Below, piece by piece: positions 6,620 through 15,872 of a DNA stretch of 64,000 nt. Within the stretch, counting starts at the first letter, position 1. Each line of letters begins with the position of its first letter. Under the pieces are notes generated by a model. The model worked only from the letters and a program-made list of their open reading frames with translations. It did no database searches and was not told where the DNA came from. The position numbers and the translations under genes are program-made. Origin of the DNA: Sva-07 sp035527095 (GTDB lineage: Bacteria > Actinomycetota > Acidimicrobiia > Acidimicrobiales > Ilumatobacteraceae); the NCBI GenBank assembly GCA_035527095.1, contig DATLBC010000005.1:1-64000 (forward strand), written 5' to 3'.

Positions 6620-9535
6620 GTGTGGATCGGTGTACTCGGACCGCTCGAGGTGCACCTCGACGGAGACGAGGTGCCACTCGAGACCGCCAAGGAGCGGGCG
6701 TTACTGAGCGCGCTCGCGGTCCGCGCTCCGATGGTCGTCTCGAGACAGTGGCTCATCGACGTGCTCTGGGGCTCGAGCCCGCCGGCCACGGCCGAGCGCA
6801 CGCTTGCGAGTCACATCTCTCGGTTGCGACGTTCGATCGGCGCATCGACAGTGCTCACCGAGCCAGGCGGGTACCGACTCGACCTCGACGTGGCCGACGT
6901 CGACGCAATCGACCTGGCCTCGCTCACCGAATCCGCCGAGGGTGAGCTTCGCGCCGGTCGACCCACCATCGCCCGGTCCCGTGCGGCTGAAGCGCTCGCG
7001 TTGTGGCGCGGCGAACCGATCCTCGACGTGGCGAATCGTGAGATCCGCGTCGGCGAAGAGGTACGCCTCGACGAACTCCGACGCCGATCAACTCATGCGC
7101 TGTTCGAAGCGGAGCTCGCCCTCGGCAACCATCAGCCGATCATCGGTGAGCTGGAAGCCGCGATCGTTCGTGACCCGCTCTACGAGCCCTCGTGGGGTCA
7201 GCTGATGCTCGCCCTCTATCGAAGCGGTCGTCAGGCAGACGCCCTGCGTGCGTCTGCGCGGTTGCGTCGAACCCTGCGCGTCGAACTCGGCATCGACCCT
7301 TCTCCGCCGATCGCCCGAATCGAGCTCCAGATCCTCCGACAAGACTCAGATCTCGAGCTGTCCGATGCCCCGCCACCGAACAATCTGCCCAACCCCGCAA
7401 GTTCGTTCATCGGTCGCGTCCACGAGCTCCGCGAGATCGTCAAGATGCTCGGCGACCAACAACTCATCACACTGGTCGGTCCCGGCGGTATCGGAAAGAC
7501 CCGACTCGCACTCGCCGTCGCCGAGCACCTGAAGCACTCGTATGCAGATGGCGTCTGGTGGGTCGACCTGGCCCCTGTTCGCGACCCCGACGCCGTGCTC
7601 GTGCGCATCGCCTCCGTCCTCGGCGCCACTGCGCGTCGTTCCGGAACGATCGGCGACGCCGTCCACCAGTTCGTCGCTGATCGCGAACTCCTCCTTGTCA
7701 TCGACAACTGCGAGCACCTGGTCAACGAAGTCGCCGAGGTCGTGCAGCTGCTGATCACCAGCGGACGATCGGTCGACGTCCTCGCAACGTCGCGAGAACG
7801 GCTGGGACTCCCGGGCGAGACCCGGTATGCCGTTCCCCCGCTCAGGCTCCCCAACGATGCGGACATCGATGTCGAAGCAGCGGAATCGGATGCCGTCAGG
7901 TTGTTCGTCGAACGATCGAGCGCGACCGCAGGCGAGACCACATCCGAGGCTGAACTGCGCTCGATCGTCGCGATCTGCTGTCGAGTCGACGGCGTGCCGC
8001 TCGCAGTGGAGCTGGCAGCAAGCCGCACCGCGACATTCTCACCCCGTCAGATCGCCGAACGGCTCGACGACCAGATCGCGTCGGTGGTCAACGAATCGAC
8101 CATCCACGACCCGCGGTACCGGTCGCTTGACGGTGCCGTCGCTTGGAGTGAGGCGCTGCTGAGTCCAACACAGCGCGATCTGCTCTCGCAGCTGACCGTG
8201 TTCCCAGGCGGGTTCGACAACGACGCCGTGTTCGCAGTGTGCCAGACCGATTCCACCGACCTACTCGCCGATCTGACACATCTGACCGACGCGTCGATGC
8301 TCGATGTCGATGCCGGTGCCGCTGCGATGCGATCCGGCGGACCTCGCTTCCGGCTCTTGGAGGTGATCCGCAGTCACGCCGCCCGCCACCTGGACGAAAC
8401 GACCCGTTCCGCTGTCCGAAGCCGCCATGCGCGCCACTATCGGAACGTCGCAACGGGCTTGACGGATGCCGATGTCGCCCTCGACGGCACGGGAGTCGAG
8501 CGTGTCCGTCGCGACGATGCGAACTTCCGCGACGCGTACGCCTGGCTGGCGGAGCACGACCCCGGAAGTGCCACCTTCGAGCTCGCATTGATCCTCGGGA
8601 ACGCCTGGTACCTCAGCGGTGACCTGGCCGGCGCAGTGCGACTACTCGAGGCCGCAACCATGGAAGCGACCGGCACCAACGAAGCACGGCGAGGGCGCGG
8701 ACACCTTCTCACCGTTTGGCCCCTCCTGCTCAGCGGCGAGCCGGAACGCGCCTGGCGACACCTCGACGATGCGCAACACTGCGCGACCTCGGCTCATGAT
8801 GCTCGCCTGGCGGCGGCCGTTGCGACGGCTCGGGCGCACTCGTTCTTCCTGGGTGTCGGCGACATCGATCAGGCGCTACCGCTCTATGAGGCCGCACTTG
8901 CATCGTGCGCGTCGACCGACGTTCCGATGGAGTACATGACGGCTCGGCTCGGGATGGCTCAAGCCCTGCTGTTGGCTGATCGCCCGGATGACGTCGCCGC
9001 GATGCTCGAGGAGGTCGAAGCCATGCTCGAGCATCACCCCGACGAAGGACAGCGTGCGCACCTGTGCCTCGACCGTGCACTGTTCGCATGGGCAACCGGC
9101 GACATCGAGTCGATCGCGGAGGCGGCTGAGGCGGGTCGGCGGCACGCAGAGGCAGCCGGCAACGCCGCGTGGGCGCAGATCAATCTCGTCGCGGCCGGGT
9201 ACGGCTCGCTGCTGCGCGGCGACTTGCCGGATGCCGAGATCACGCTGCTGCGGGCGGCTCGGTGGGCGACCGACGAGGACAACGCGACACAGCTCGGCGT
9301 GGCGCTCGAGGGCCTCGCAGCCGTGGCGGCGGTGCGGGGTGCGGCGGTCACCGCGGCGCGACTCCATGGCGCCGCAGAAGCGGTCACGCCACGTTGGCCC
9401 CTCTTACGACGAGGCCTCGAACACGTGTGGTCGGACATCCGCGGTGAACTCGGCGATCATTTCGAGCTCGAGGTCGACAATGGCCGCGACCTCGGACGCG
9501 ACGACGTGCTGAGGCTGGCTCTCGACGTTGAATGA
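6620..9535 (+). CDS. SARP/AfsR-type regulator with NB-ARC ATPase and TPR-like C-terminus
   Basis: About 971 residues. An OmpR-like winged helix forms residues 1-95 (GVLGPLEVHLDG...LASHISRLRRSIG), followed by a bacterial transcriptional activation domain (BTAD) to about 250. An NB-ARC ATPase follows, with Walker A GPGGIGKT at about 287 and Walker B LLVIDNCEH at about 358. The long helical C-terminus is rich in Ala and Leu, as in TPR arrays. This is the domain order of AfsR and related activators, which sense a signal through the helical part. The GTG at 6620 is chosen because the winged helix starts there; GGAG is close upstream. The target may be the divergent lipoprotein gene and itself. Confidence 0.88.
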   Translation: MWIGVLGPLEVHLDGDEVPLETAKERALLSALAVRAPMVVSRQWLIDVLWGSSPPATAERTLASHISRLRRSIGASTVLTEPGGYRLDLDVADVDAIDLASLTESAEGELRAGRPTIARSRAAEALALWRGEPILDVANREIRVGEEVRLDELRRRSTHALFEAELALGNHQPIIGELEAAIVRDPLYEPSWGQLMLALYRSGRQADALRASARLRRTLRVELGIDPSPPIARIELQILRQDSDLELSDAPPPNNLPNPASSFIGRVHELREIVKMLGDQQLITLVGPGGIGKTRLALAVAEHLKHSYADGVWWVDLAPVRDPDAVLVRIASVLGATARRSGTIGDAVHQFVADRELLLVIDNCEHLVNEVAEVVQLLITSGRSVDVLATSRERLGLPGETRYAVPPLRLPNDADIDVEAAESDAVRLFVERSSATAGETTSEAELRSIVAICCRVDGVPLAVELAASRTATFSPRQIAERLDDQIASVVNESTIHDPRYRSLDGAVAWSEALLSPTQRDLLSQLTVFPGGFDNDAVFAVCQTDSTDLLADLTHLTDASMLDVDAGAAAMRSGGPRFRLLEVIRSHAARHLDETTRSAVRSRHARHYRNVATGLTDADVALDGTGVERVRRDDANFRDAYAWLAEHDPGSATFELALILGNAWYLSGDLAGAVRLLEAATMEATGTNEARRGRGHLLTVWPLLLSGEPERAWRHLDDAQHCATSAHDARLAAAVATARAHSFFLGVGDIDQALPLYEAALASCASTDVPMEYMTARLGMAQALLLADRPDDVAAMLEEVEAMLEHHPDEGQRAHLCLDRALFAWATGDIESIAEAAEAGRRHAEAAGNAAWAQINLVAAGYGSLLRGDLPDAEITLLRAARWATDEDNATQLGVALEGLAAVAAVRGAAVTAARLHGAAEAVTPRWPLLRRGLEHVWSDIRGELGDHFELEVDNGRDLGRDDVLRLALDVE

Positions 9536-9584
9536 TCCAGCGATGTGCAACAGTTCCGGGTTCCGGCCGAGCGATACTGAGTCG

Positions 9585-10040
9585 ATGCCCGACCTGCACA
9601 CGCCCGGTCAGTGGATCCGCTTCATCGCCCGTAACGCCAAGCGGTTGATGATCCTCATCCTGGGGACTGCGGTGCTGCTCGCCGGCGTTGCCATGCTCGC
9701 ACTGCCCGGCCCTGGGGTACTCGTGATCATCCTCGGCCTGGTGATCCTTGCGACCGAGTTCGCGTGGGCCGAGCGGATGCTCGACCGCACGACGGCCACC
9801 GCCGCCGGAGCGGCCGTGCGGGTCACCGACAACAACACCGGCCGGGCCGCGCTCGCAGCGTCCGGGTTCGCGATGATCGTGGGCGGCATCGTCGTGGCGA
9901 TCATGTTCCCAAGCCTGCGGATCGTCGGCATCTCGGTGGCACTCGCAGGCGTGATCGGCCTCGTCACGCTGCTGCCACAGGTACGTGGCTGGATCGACGA
10001 AAAAGCGGCAAACGGCTCCACCGAACCGTCACCCGGCTGA
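9585..10040 (+). CDS. PGPGW-family transmembrane protein
   Basis: A 151-residue membrane protein with two hydrophobic hairpins. The first contains the family signature ALPGPGVLVIILGLVILATEF; the second pair lies at about residues 85-130. The PGPGW family (TIGR02611-like) has no firmly known function. The ATG at 9585 is preferred over 9528 because the conserved part begins soon after it. It ends 18 bases from the convergent M20 peptidase gene. Confidence 0.7.
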   Translation: MPDLHTPGQWIRFIARNAKRLMILILGTAVLLAGVAMLALPGPGVLVIILGLVILATEFAWAERMLDRTTATAAGAAVRVTDNNTGRAALAASGFAMIVGGIVVAIMFPSLRIVGISVALAGVIGLVTLLPQVRGWIDEKAANGSTEPSPG

Positions 10041-10058
10041 CCGAGGCCGAACGTGCCG

Positions 10059-11477
10059 TCAGCGAGCGGCGTGCCCGCCGAGGAGGTGCGCAACGGCCAT
10101 CGTGACCCGTCGAGCGGTCGGGAGATGGAGGTACTCGTTGGGTCCATGCGCGTTGGCATCGGGTCCGAGCACGCCGGTGATCACGAACTGCGCATCGGGG
10201 AACTTCTCGCCGAGCATTCCCATAAAGGGGATCGACCCTCCCTCCCCGAACGTTCGCGCCGGTCGACCGAACGCGGCGGTCGACGCGTCGTCGAGCGCAG
10301 CCGCCAGCCACGGTGCTGTCGGCGGCGCGTTCCATCCCGGCCCGAACTCGACGTCGGCGAACGACACCCGTGCGCCGTACGGAGGATCGGATTCGAGCGC
10401 CTTCTTGACCGCCGCCGCGGCGCGTGACGGATCGCAGGTCGGCGGTGTCCGAAAGGACAGCTTCAGCGACGTCCGCGGACGCAGCACGTTGCCGGCGCGG
10501 GCGATCGGTGGCAGGCCGTCCGCGCCAACCACGGTGAGGCTGGACCGCCACGTGCGCGCCAACAGCTGCTCGGCGGGGTCATCGGTGGTGGGCGATGCGC
10601 CAGGCACGAACGGATAGTGGTCACCTATGCGTCCGATCTCGGCCGCGGTCGCCGCCGCCTCGGCCACCCGGTCTGCCGGGATCGCCGCGTTCAACTCGGG
10701 CACCAGCAGCGCGCCGGTGGCGACGTCTTCGACACGATCGAGCAGGGCTCTGGCGATGCGGAACGTGTCGGGCACCATGCCGCCGACGTCGCCGGAGTGC
10801 AACCCGTCGGTGACGATGTCGACCGTGAGCGTGCCGGACACGAGGCCGCGCAGCGACGTGGTGACCCAGAGCCGGTCGTAGTCGATGCACCCGGAGTCGA
10901 GACAGACCACGAGGCTGGGTGTGCCGATCCGATCCGCCAGCGCCTCGACGTAGGCGGGCAGATCGGGCGAACCGGACTCTTCACTCGCCTCGATCAGCAC
11001 CACGCACCGAGCGTGGGAGCCGCCGGCGATGTGGACCGCTTCGATCGCTGTCAACGCGGCGAAGGCCGAGTAGCCGTCGTCAGCGCCGCCGCGCCCGTAG
11101 AGGCGGTCGCCATCGAGCACCGGCGTCCAGGGGCCGAGCCCCTCACGCCACCCTTCCATCTCCGGTTGCTTGTCGAGGTGGCCGTAGAGCAGCACCGTGT
11201 CCGAGTTCGATCCTGCTCCGACCGCCGGCGCCTCGATCAGGATCACCGGCGTACGGCCGTCGAGTTCGACGACCTCGACGGTGAGTCCTGGGATCGTCCT
11301 CGCTCGGCACCAGCTGGCGATCAGATCGACCGCTTCAGCCATGTGCCCGTGCGCCCGCCACTCGGGATCGAACACCATCGAGACGTTGGGGATCGCGATG
11401 TACTCCTCGAGTACCGGGACGATGCCCTCCCAGACCTCGTCGGAGTGCTGAGCGATGATCGAGGCGATGTCGGTCAT
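10059..11477 (-). CDS. M20-family metallopeptidase (dipeptidase-like)
   Basis: A 472-residue zinc exopeptidase of the M20 family. The metal and catalytic motifs are in order: LLYGHLDKQPE (His and Asp), YGRGGADDGYS (bridging Asp), EASEESGSPD (catalytic Glu and ligand Glu), VVCLDSG (Asp) and NAHGPNEYL (C-terminal His). The lid/dimerisation domain is inserted near residues 210-330. The closest theme is the CNDP-dipeptidase/ArgE branch, cleaving small peptides or acylated amino acids in the cytoplasm. The true substrate is unknown. Confidence 0.88.
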   Translation of the reverse strand: MTDIASIIAQHSDEVWEGIVPVLEEYIAIPNVSMVFDPEWRAHGHMAEAVDLIASWCRARTIPGLTVEVVELDGRTPVILIEAPAVGAGSNSDTVLLYGHLDKQPEMEGWREGLGPWTPVLDGDRLYGRGGADDGYSAFAALTAIEAVHIAGGSHARCVVLIEASEESGSPDLPAYVEALADRIGTPSLVVCLDSGCIDYDRLWVTTSLRGLVSGTLTVDIVTDGLHSGDVGGMVPDTFRIARALLDRVEDVATGALLVPELNAAIPADRVAEAAATAAEIGRIGDHYPFVPGASPTTDDPAEQLLARTWRSSLTVVGADGLPPIARAGNVLRPRTSLKLSFRTPPTCDPSRAAAAVKKALESDPPYGARVSFADVEFGPGWNAPPTAPWLAAALDDASTAAFGRPARTFGEGGSIPFMGMLGEKFPDAQFVITGVLGPDANAHGPNEYLHLPTARRVTMAVAHLLGGHAAR

Positions 11478-11492
11478 GCCTCGAATGCTACG

Positions 11493-12044
11493 TCAGGTCG
11501 TTGGTGTGGACGGCGGGATCGGCGCGGGCGGCGGGGTTGCGGGCGACGGAGAGGTCGTTGTCGGAGCAACCGGCTGTGCCGGCTGACCGGCGGCCGCGGC
11601 CGCAGCCTGCATGCGGGCGTCGGCGTCGGCCTGCTGTTGTGCGATCTCGGCCTGACGCTCGAGTTCGTCCTCGGCAGCGTGGATCTGGTTGAGACGTGTC
11701 GACAACCACCCGATCAGGGCGCTGAACAGCAGCGCCACGATGCCGTAGATGATCATCGCAAACAGCACGGACGTGTCGAACGTGGCCGCCACATCGTTGC
11801 CGGTCGTGCCAAGTTCAATCGGCGAGAAGATGCCTCTGAACGGAGCCATCACGCGGTCGAGGTTTCGATACGCCCACTGCGTGAAGCCCGCCGTCGGGTT
11901 GGCGCCGAACAGCAAGAGGAAGAAACCGATCACGAGGATGATCTCGACGACGATGAGATAGAAGTAGACGAGGTAGCTGATCGCTCGGACGGCCCACACG
12001 ACCGCCTTGCGCTCGCTCAGCGCCTTGGATTCGGATGTGATCAT
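11493..12044 (-). CDS. YggT-like membrane protein
   Basis: A 183-residue protein. The N-terminal half contains a YggT-type pattern: a membrane helix, then QWAYRNLDRVMAPFRGIFSPIE, then a second helix at about 95-117. The C-terminal tail is a charged coiled stretch followed by an Ala/Pro/Thr-rich low-complexity end. YggT proteins are linked to envelope or osmotic functions in other bacteria; no role is proven here. It ends 15 bases upstream of the M20 gene start on the same strand, so the order is YggT-like gene then peptidase in one likely transcript. Confidence 0.65.
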   Translation of the reverse strand: MITSESKALSERKAVVWAVRAISYLVYFYLIVVEIILVIGFFLLLFGANPTAGFTQWAYRNLDRVMAPFRGIFSPIELGTTGNDVAATFDTSVLFAMIIYGIVALLFSALIGWLSTRLNQIHAAEDELERQAEIAQQQADADARMQAAAAAAGQPAQPVAPTTTSPSPATPPPAPIPPSTPTT

Positions 12045-12141
12045 CAGGACTCCTCCTCGGTCGGCGCGTCGTCACTCCAGCGGTGCATCGTGCCCGGCGA
12101 CCACGGTAGTCACCCACAACGGCCGACCTGGGGACCGTTGC

Positions 12142-12557
12142 TCACCCGGGAGCGACGCGCTCGAGCAACTGCGTCCCCATCAGGGTGAAGCGAGGGTTGT
12201 CAGCCGAGTGCAGGTCGCCGTGCAGCCACACCGAGTCGTCGGACCCGTCGTCGACGCCGGTCAGTTCAACGAATCGGGCGGTGATGGCCGGGCCATCGAT
12301 CGACGCGCCGAGCCGTTCGATGTTGGCGATGACGCGCGGCCGCAGCGCGCCCGGCGACCGCCCACGAAAGCGGCGAGTTGGCGGCGCGGCAATCGGACGG
12401 TCAGGTCCGATCCGAGTCGGAAGGTGACGTTGTCCCATCCGTTCGCCACCATCGTGAGCGGCAGATCTGCAAGATCGGAGTGTCGGGCGAGCAGCAGGCT
12501 GCGAACGAGCCTCTCGTCAACGTCGACTTCGGCGGCCGGCATGTTCTGCCCCGCCAC
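12142..12557 (-). pseudogene. Decayed aminoglycoside-phosphotransferase-like gene
   Basis: Two overlapping minus-strand frames carry separate pieces of one APH-family kinase. Frame one (12557 to about 12390) gives the N-lobe: DERLVRSLL, LPLTMVANGWDNVTFRLG and LTVRLPRRQLAA. The second frame (about 12365 to 12142) gives IANIERLGASIDGPAI and the catalytic-loop motif VWLHGDLH. The middle region of about 100 residues is missing. The sequence after HGDLH does not match the family, so the DFG-type metal site is gone too. An intact member is about 290-300 codons; this remnant is 416 bases. It follows the DEAD-box helicase gene on the same strand. Confidence 0.75.
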
Positions 12558-12562
12558 GACAT

Positions 12563-13858
12563 CTACTCCGACTCGAACTCGGGGAGGTGCAGGAGACGCG
12601 AGTCGTTCGAGAACACCTCGATCGGCTTCTCGGTCGGCAGTCGCATGCCGCGCTGCAGGATCCGCATCTGAGTGTGTTGGTTGTACTCGACCAGCGTGAC
12701 CGCCCAGCCGTCGCGGCCGGCGCGGGCCGTGCGGCCCGAGCGATGCAGGTAGTCCTTGACGTCCTTGGCGGGCTGGTAGTGGATGACGGCGCCGATGTCG
12801 TCGATGTCGATGCCGCGGGCGGCGACGTCAGTGGCCACGAGCACGGCGAGCTTGCCCTCGGCGAAGTTGCGTAGCGCACGTTCGCGAGCGCTCTGTTGCA
12901 TGTCGCCGTGCAGCGCACCGGCGTCGACACCGAGTTCCTCGAGGTTGCGTGCGACGCGATCACAGTTGCGCTTGGTCTGGCAGAACACGAGCACTTTCGG
13001 GATCGACTTCGCGATCGAACCGATCACCTTGTCCTTGTCCATGTGGTGCACGGCGAGAAACAGGTGGTGCATCGTGCCGACGGTGTCGGTCGCCTCGTCG
13101 ATCGCCACGGTCACCGGGTCGGTCTGGTAGTGCTTGATGAGGTGGCCGACGTCGCCATCGAGCGTGGCCGAGAACAACATCGTCTGGTTGCGGCTGCCGC
13201 AGTGGCGCAGGATCCACTCGACCTGCGGGGTGAAGCCATCGTCAGCCATGCGGTCGGCCTCGTCGAGCGTGACGATCTGAATGTGTTCGAGCGAGATCTC
13301 GTTCGACTTGATCAGGTCGATCAGGCGCAGCGGTGTGGCGATGACGATCTCGACGCCCTTGGCCATCTCGTCGACCTGATGGTGACGCGAGGCGCCGCCG
13401 TACACCGGGAGTACCCGCATGCCGGCGTGGTGCGCGACCGGTTCGAGTACCTCGGCGACCTGGACCGCGAGCTCGCGGGTCGGCACCAACACGAGACCGA
13501 GCGGTCGTGACGGCTCGGCCTTGTCGGTGATGCGGGCGAGCATCGGCACACCGAACGCGAGCGTCTTGCCCGAGCCGGTCTTGGCGCGGCCGCAGACGTC
13601 CTTGCCGGTGACCGCTACCGGGATGGCCTCGGTCTGGATGGCGAACGGCTGCGCGAAGCCGCATGCCGCGAGCCCGTCGTCGATGCGCTCCGGGACTCCG
13701 AGGTCGAAGAAGCCCGTCGGTGCTTCCACCGGAGGGAGGGCGTTGATGGATGTGAGATTCGAGGTGTTGACGTGGCCACCGTCGTACGGCTGGTCCGACG
13801 TCTGCGGGCGAGAACGCCGGCGACGAGGCGCTCCTCGTCGCGCTGTTGATTCAGTCAT
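12563..13858 (-). CDS. DEAD-box ATP-dependent RNA helicase
   Basis: A 431-residue SF2 helicase that remodels RNA using ATP. Visible motifs are the Q-motif region (FFDLGVPERIDDGLAACGFAQPFAIQTEAIP), motif I AKTGSGKT, motif Ia VPTRELA, motif II DEAD (VTLDEADRMADDGF), motif III SAT, motif V TDVAARGID and motif VI HRSGRTARAG. It lacks the long basic C-terminal tail of DeaD/CsdA-like proteins, so it is close to the minimal RhlE-type core. The first 40 residues are basic and Ser/Gln-rich. The exact role (ribosome assembly, cold response or decay) cannot be read. Confidence 0.93.
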   Translation of the reverse strand: MTESTARRGAPRRRRSRPQTSDQPYDGGHVNTSNLTSINALPPVEAPTGFFDLGVPERIDDGLAACGFAQPFAIQTEAIPVAVTGKDVCGRAKTGSGKTLAFGVPMLARITDKAEPSRPLGLVLVPTRELAVQVAEVLEPVAHHAGMRVLPVYGGASRHHQVDEMAKGVEIVIATPLRLIDLIKSNEISLEHIQIVTLDEADRMADDGFTPQVEWILRHCGSRNQTMLFSATLDGDVGHLIKHYQTDPVTVAIDEATDTVGTMHHLFLAVHHMDKDKVIGSIAKSIPKVLVFCQTKRNCDRVARNLEELGVDAGALHGDMQQSARERALRNFAEGKLAVLVATDVAARGIDIDDIGAVIHYQPAKDVKDYLHRSGRTARAGRDGWAVTLVEYNQHTQMRILQRGMRLPTEKPIEVFSNDSRLLHLPEFESE

Positions 13859-13916
13859 GTTGCAGCCCAGCGTACCGGGCGGGCGCGCGACGAGCGCGAG
13901 ATGCCGCGAGTCGTGC

Positions 13917-13922
13917 TAACGT
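13917..13922 (+). promoter_or_regulatory. Candidate -10 element for leuA leader transcript
   Basis: TAACGT lies 9 bases before the ATG of the leader peptide, so transcription would begin at or just before that ATG. No ribosome binding site precedes the ATG, which would make the leader peptide leaderless, a common arrangement in actinobacteria. No convincing -35 box was found. Confidence 0.4.
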
Positions 13923-13930
13923 TGTCGTCG

Positions 13931-13963
13931 ATGTTGCGCCACGGCCTCCTTCTGCTTACGTAG
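13931..13963 (+). CDS. leuA leader peptide (Leu-rich, 10 residues)
   Basis: The ATG at 13931 opens a ten-codon frame, MLRHGLLLLT, ending in TAG at 13961. Half of its codons are leucine, including four in a row (CTC CTT CTG CTT). The stop codon touches the first of two hairpins, and an intrinsic terminator follows. This is the layout of amino-acid attenuators: ribosome stalling at Leu codons when leucyl-tRNA is scarce would favour read-through into leuA. It is too short for ordinary gene finders. Confidence 0.72.
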   Translation: MLRHGLLLLT

Positions 13964-14029
13964 GGCGAGCGCCACATACTCGCGTTCGCCCGCACCCCCC
14001 GCCTTCCGGTCGGGGGGTTCTTGCTTTTT
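13963..14029 (+). terminator. leuA attenuator: competing hairpin and intrinsic terminator
   Basis: Hairpin one pairs GGGCGA (13963-13968) with TCGCCC (13986-13991), extended by GCG/CGC. The terminator pairs ACCCCCCG (13994-14001) with CGGGGGGT (14011-14018) and is followed by TTCTTGCTTTTT. The terminator sits about 100 bases before the leuA start, with no intervening gene. Together with the leader peptide this looks like transcription attenuation by leucine. The exact antiterminator pairing would need folding to settle. Confidence 0.72.
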
Positions 14030-14130
14030 CCACCCAATGCCCGTCCGGACCCCGATGCCGACGAGCACCCGGCCCGTCCGGGCCCGACGAACATCAACGA
14101 ACAGACCAACGAACACCAAGGAGAACTCCG

Positions 14131-15852
14131 ATGCCTCCCCAGAACGTCACCCCGACACCGATGCCCTTCGAGAAGTACACGCCGTTCGTCCCCATCGTGC
14201 TCACCGACCGCACCTGGCCGAACGTCACCATCGACACCGCCCCGCTGTGGTGCTCGGTCGACCTGCGTGACGGCAACCAGGCGCTCATCGATCCGATGGA
14301 CCCCACTCGCAAGATGCGCATGTTCGAAGAACTCGTTGCGATGGGCTTCAAGGAGATCGAAGTCGGATTCCCGTCGGCCAGCCAGCCCGACTTCGACTTC
14401 GTGCGCCAGTTGATCGAAGAGGATCGCATTCCCGACGACGTCACGATCCAGGTGCTGGTGCAGTGCCGCCAGGAACTCATCGAGCGGACCTACGAGTGCC
14501 TGCAGGGGGCCCCTCGTGCCATCGTGCACTTCTACAACTCGACCAACCCGCTGCAACGCGAGGTCGTCTTCGGTCTCGACAAGGCGGGCATCGTCGACGT
14601 TGCCGTCAACGGCGCGAAGCTGTGCCGCAAACTCGAGCACGCTGCGGGCGACACGCAGATCCGATACGAGTACTCGCCCGAGAGCTTCACGCTCACGGAA
14701 CCCGACTTCGCAATCGAGGTGTGCGAGGCCGTGATGGACGTCATCGAGCCGACGCCGGACCGCCCCATCGTGCTCAACCTGCCCGCGACCGTCGAGTGCT
14801 ACTCCCCCAACGTGTACGGCGACGTCATCGAATGGTTCGGTCGCACGATCAAGCAGCGCGACTCGGTGATCGTTTCGCTGCACCCCCACAACGACCGCGG
14901 GTGCGCGGTCGCTGCGGCAGAGTTCGGCGTGATGGCCGGCGCCGACCGCGTGGAGGGCACGCTGTTCGGCAACGGCGAACGCACCGGCAACGTCGACATC
15001 ATCACCCTGGCGATGAACCTGTTCATGAACGGCGTCGACCCGCAACTCGACGTCGGCGACATCGACAAGCTGCGTCGCACAGCCGAGTACTGCAACCGTC
15101 TGCCGGTGCATCCGCGCCATCCCTACGCCGGCGACCTCGTCTACACAGCGTTCTCCGGCAGCCACCAGGACGCGATCAAGAAGGGATTCGAGGCCCTCGA
15201 CGCCAACCGCGGCGAGGACGGCGAATACCCCCGATGGGGCGTCCCGTATCTCCCGATCGACCCCGCGCACGTCGGGCGGTCGTACGAGGCGGTCATCCGT
15301 GTCAACAGCCAGTCCGGCAAGGGCGGTGTCGCCTATGTGATGAAGGCCGAGCACGGCTTCGACCTGCCGCGGCGCCTCCAGATCGAGTTCTCGAAGACGA
15401 TTCAACACATCACCGAGGACTCCGGCACCGAGATCGGTCCCGGCGTGATGTGGGATGCGTTCCAGTCCGAGTACCTGCCCGACGAGCCTGGGTTCCGGCT
15501 GCGCAGCCATGAACTGCACACCCGCACCGGCGACGACGGCGGCAACACCTCGATCCAGGCACAACTCGAAATCGACGGCGATCCGCATTCGATCTACGGC
15601 GAGGGCGACGGTCCCGTCGAAGCGTTCGTGGCCGCGCTGATCGCAGAGTTCGGCGATCGAGTCGACGGGCACTTCGACGTCCTCGACTACGCCGAACATG
15701 CCATCGGCAAGGGCTCGAACGCGCAGGCAGCCGCCTACGTCGAAACCGTCAGCGATGGCGGCAAGGTGCGCTGGGGCATCGGCGTCGACCCCAACATCAC
15801 GACGGCCTCGCTGCGCGCGGTGCTCTGCGCCTTCGGACGCCACCAACGCTGA
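14131..15852 (+). CDS. leuA: 2-isopropylmalate synthase
   Basis: A 573-residue enzyme of the first committed step of leucine synthesis: acetyl-CoA plus 2-ketoisovalerate gives 2-isopropylmalate. The DRE-TIM metallolyase barrel opens with WCSVDLRDGNQALIDPMD and contains the metal ligands of HPHNDRGCAVAAAE. The C-terminal regulatory domain (about residues 430-560) with GDDGGNTSIQAQLEIDG is the leucine feedback site. Length and N-terminal extension match the actinobacterial type. AAGGAG at 14118 precedes the ATG. Confidence 0.97.
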   Translation: MPPQNVTPTPMPFEKYTPFVPIVLTDRTWPNVTIDTAPLWCSVDLRDGNQALIDPMDPTRKMRMFEELVAMGFKEIEVGFPSASQPDFDFVRQLIEEDRIPDDVTIQVLVQCRQELIERTYECLQGAPRAIVHFYNSTNPLQREVVFGLDKAGIVDVAVNGAKLCRKLEHAAGDTQIRYEYSPESFTLTEPDFAIEVCEAVMDVIEPTPDRPIVLNLPATVECYSPNVYGDVIEWFGRTIKQRDSVIVSLHPHNDRGCAVAAAEFGVMAGADRVEGTLFGNGERTGNVDIITLAMNLFMNGVDPQLDVGDIDKLRRTAEYCNRLPVHPRHPYAGDLVYTAFSGSHQDAIKKGFEALDANRGEDGEYPRWGVPYLPIDPAHVGRSYEAVIRVNSQSGKGGVAYVMKAEHGFDLPRRLQIEFSKTIQHITEDSGTEIGPGVMWDAFQSEYLPDEPGFRLRSHELHTRTGDDGGNTSIQAQLEIDGDPHSIYGEGDGPVEAFVAALIAEFGDRVDGHFDVLDYAEHAIGKGSNAQAAAYVETVSDGGKVRWGIGVDPNITTASLRAVLCAFGRHQR

Positions 15853-15872
15853 CGCGAACTACAGTCGCACCG

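Noticed and set aside
13931..14030. T-box riboswitch before leuA
   Set aside because: No T-box sequence or specifier hairpin is seen. The Leu-codon leader peptide and terminator explain the region more simply.
13855..15846. Long minus-strand frame opposite leuA
   Set aside because: The leuA frame contains all catalytic motifs; the antisense frame has none and would read through the leader and attenuator.
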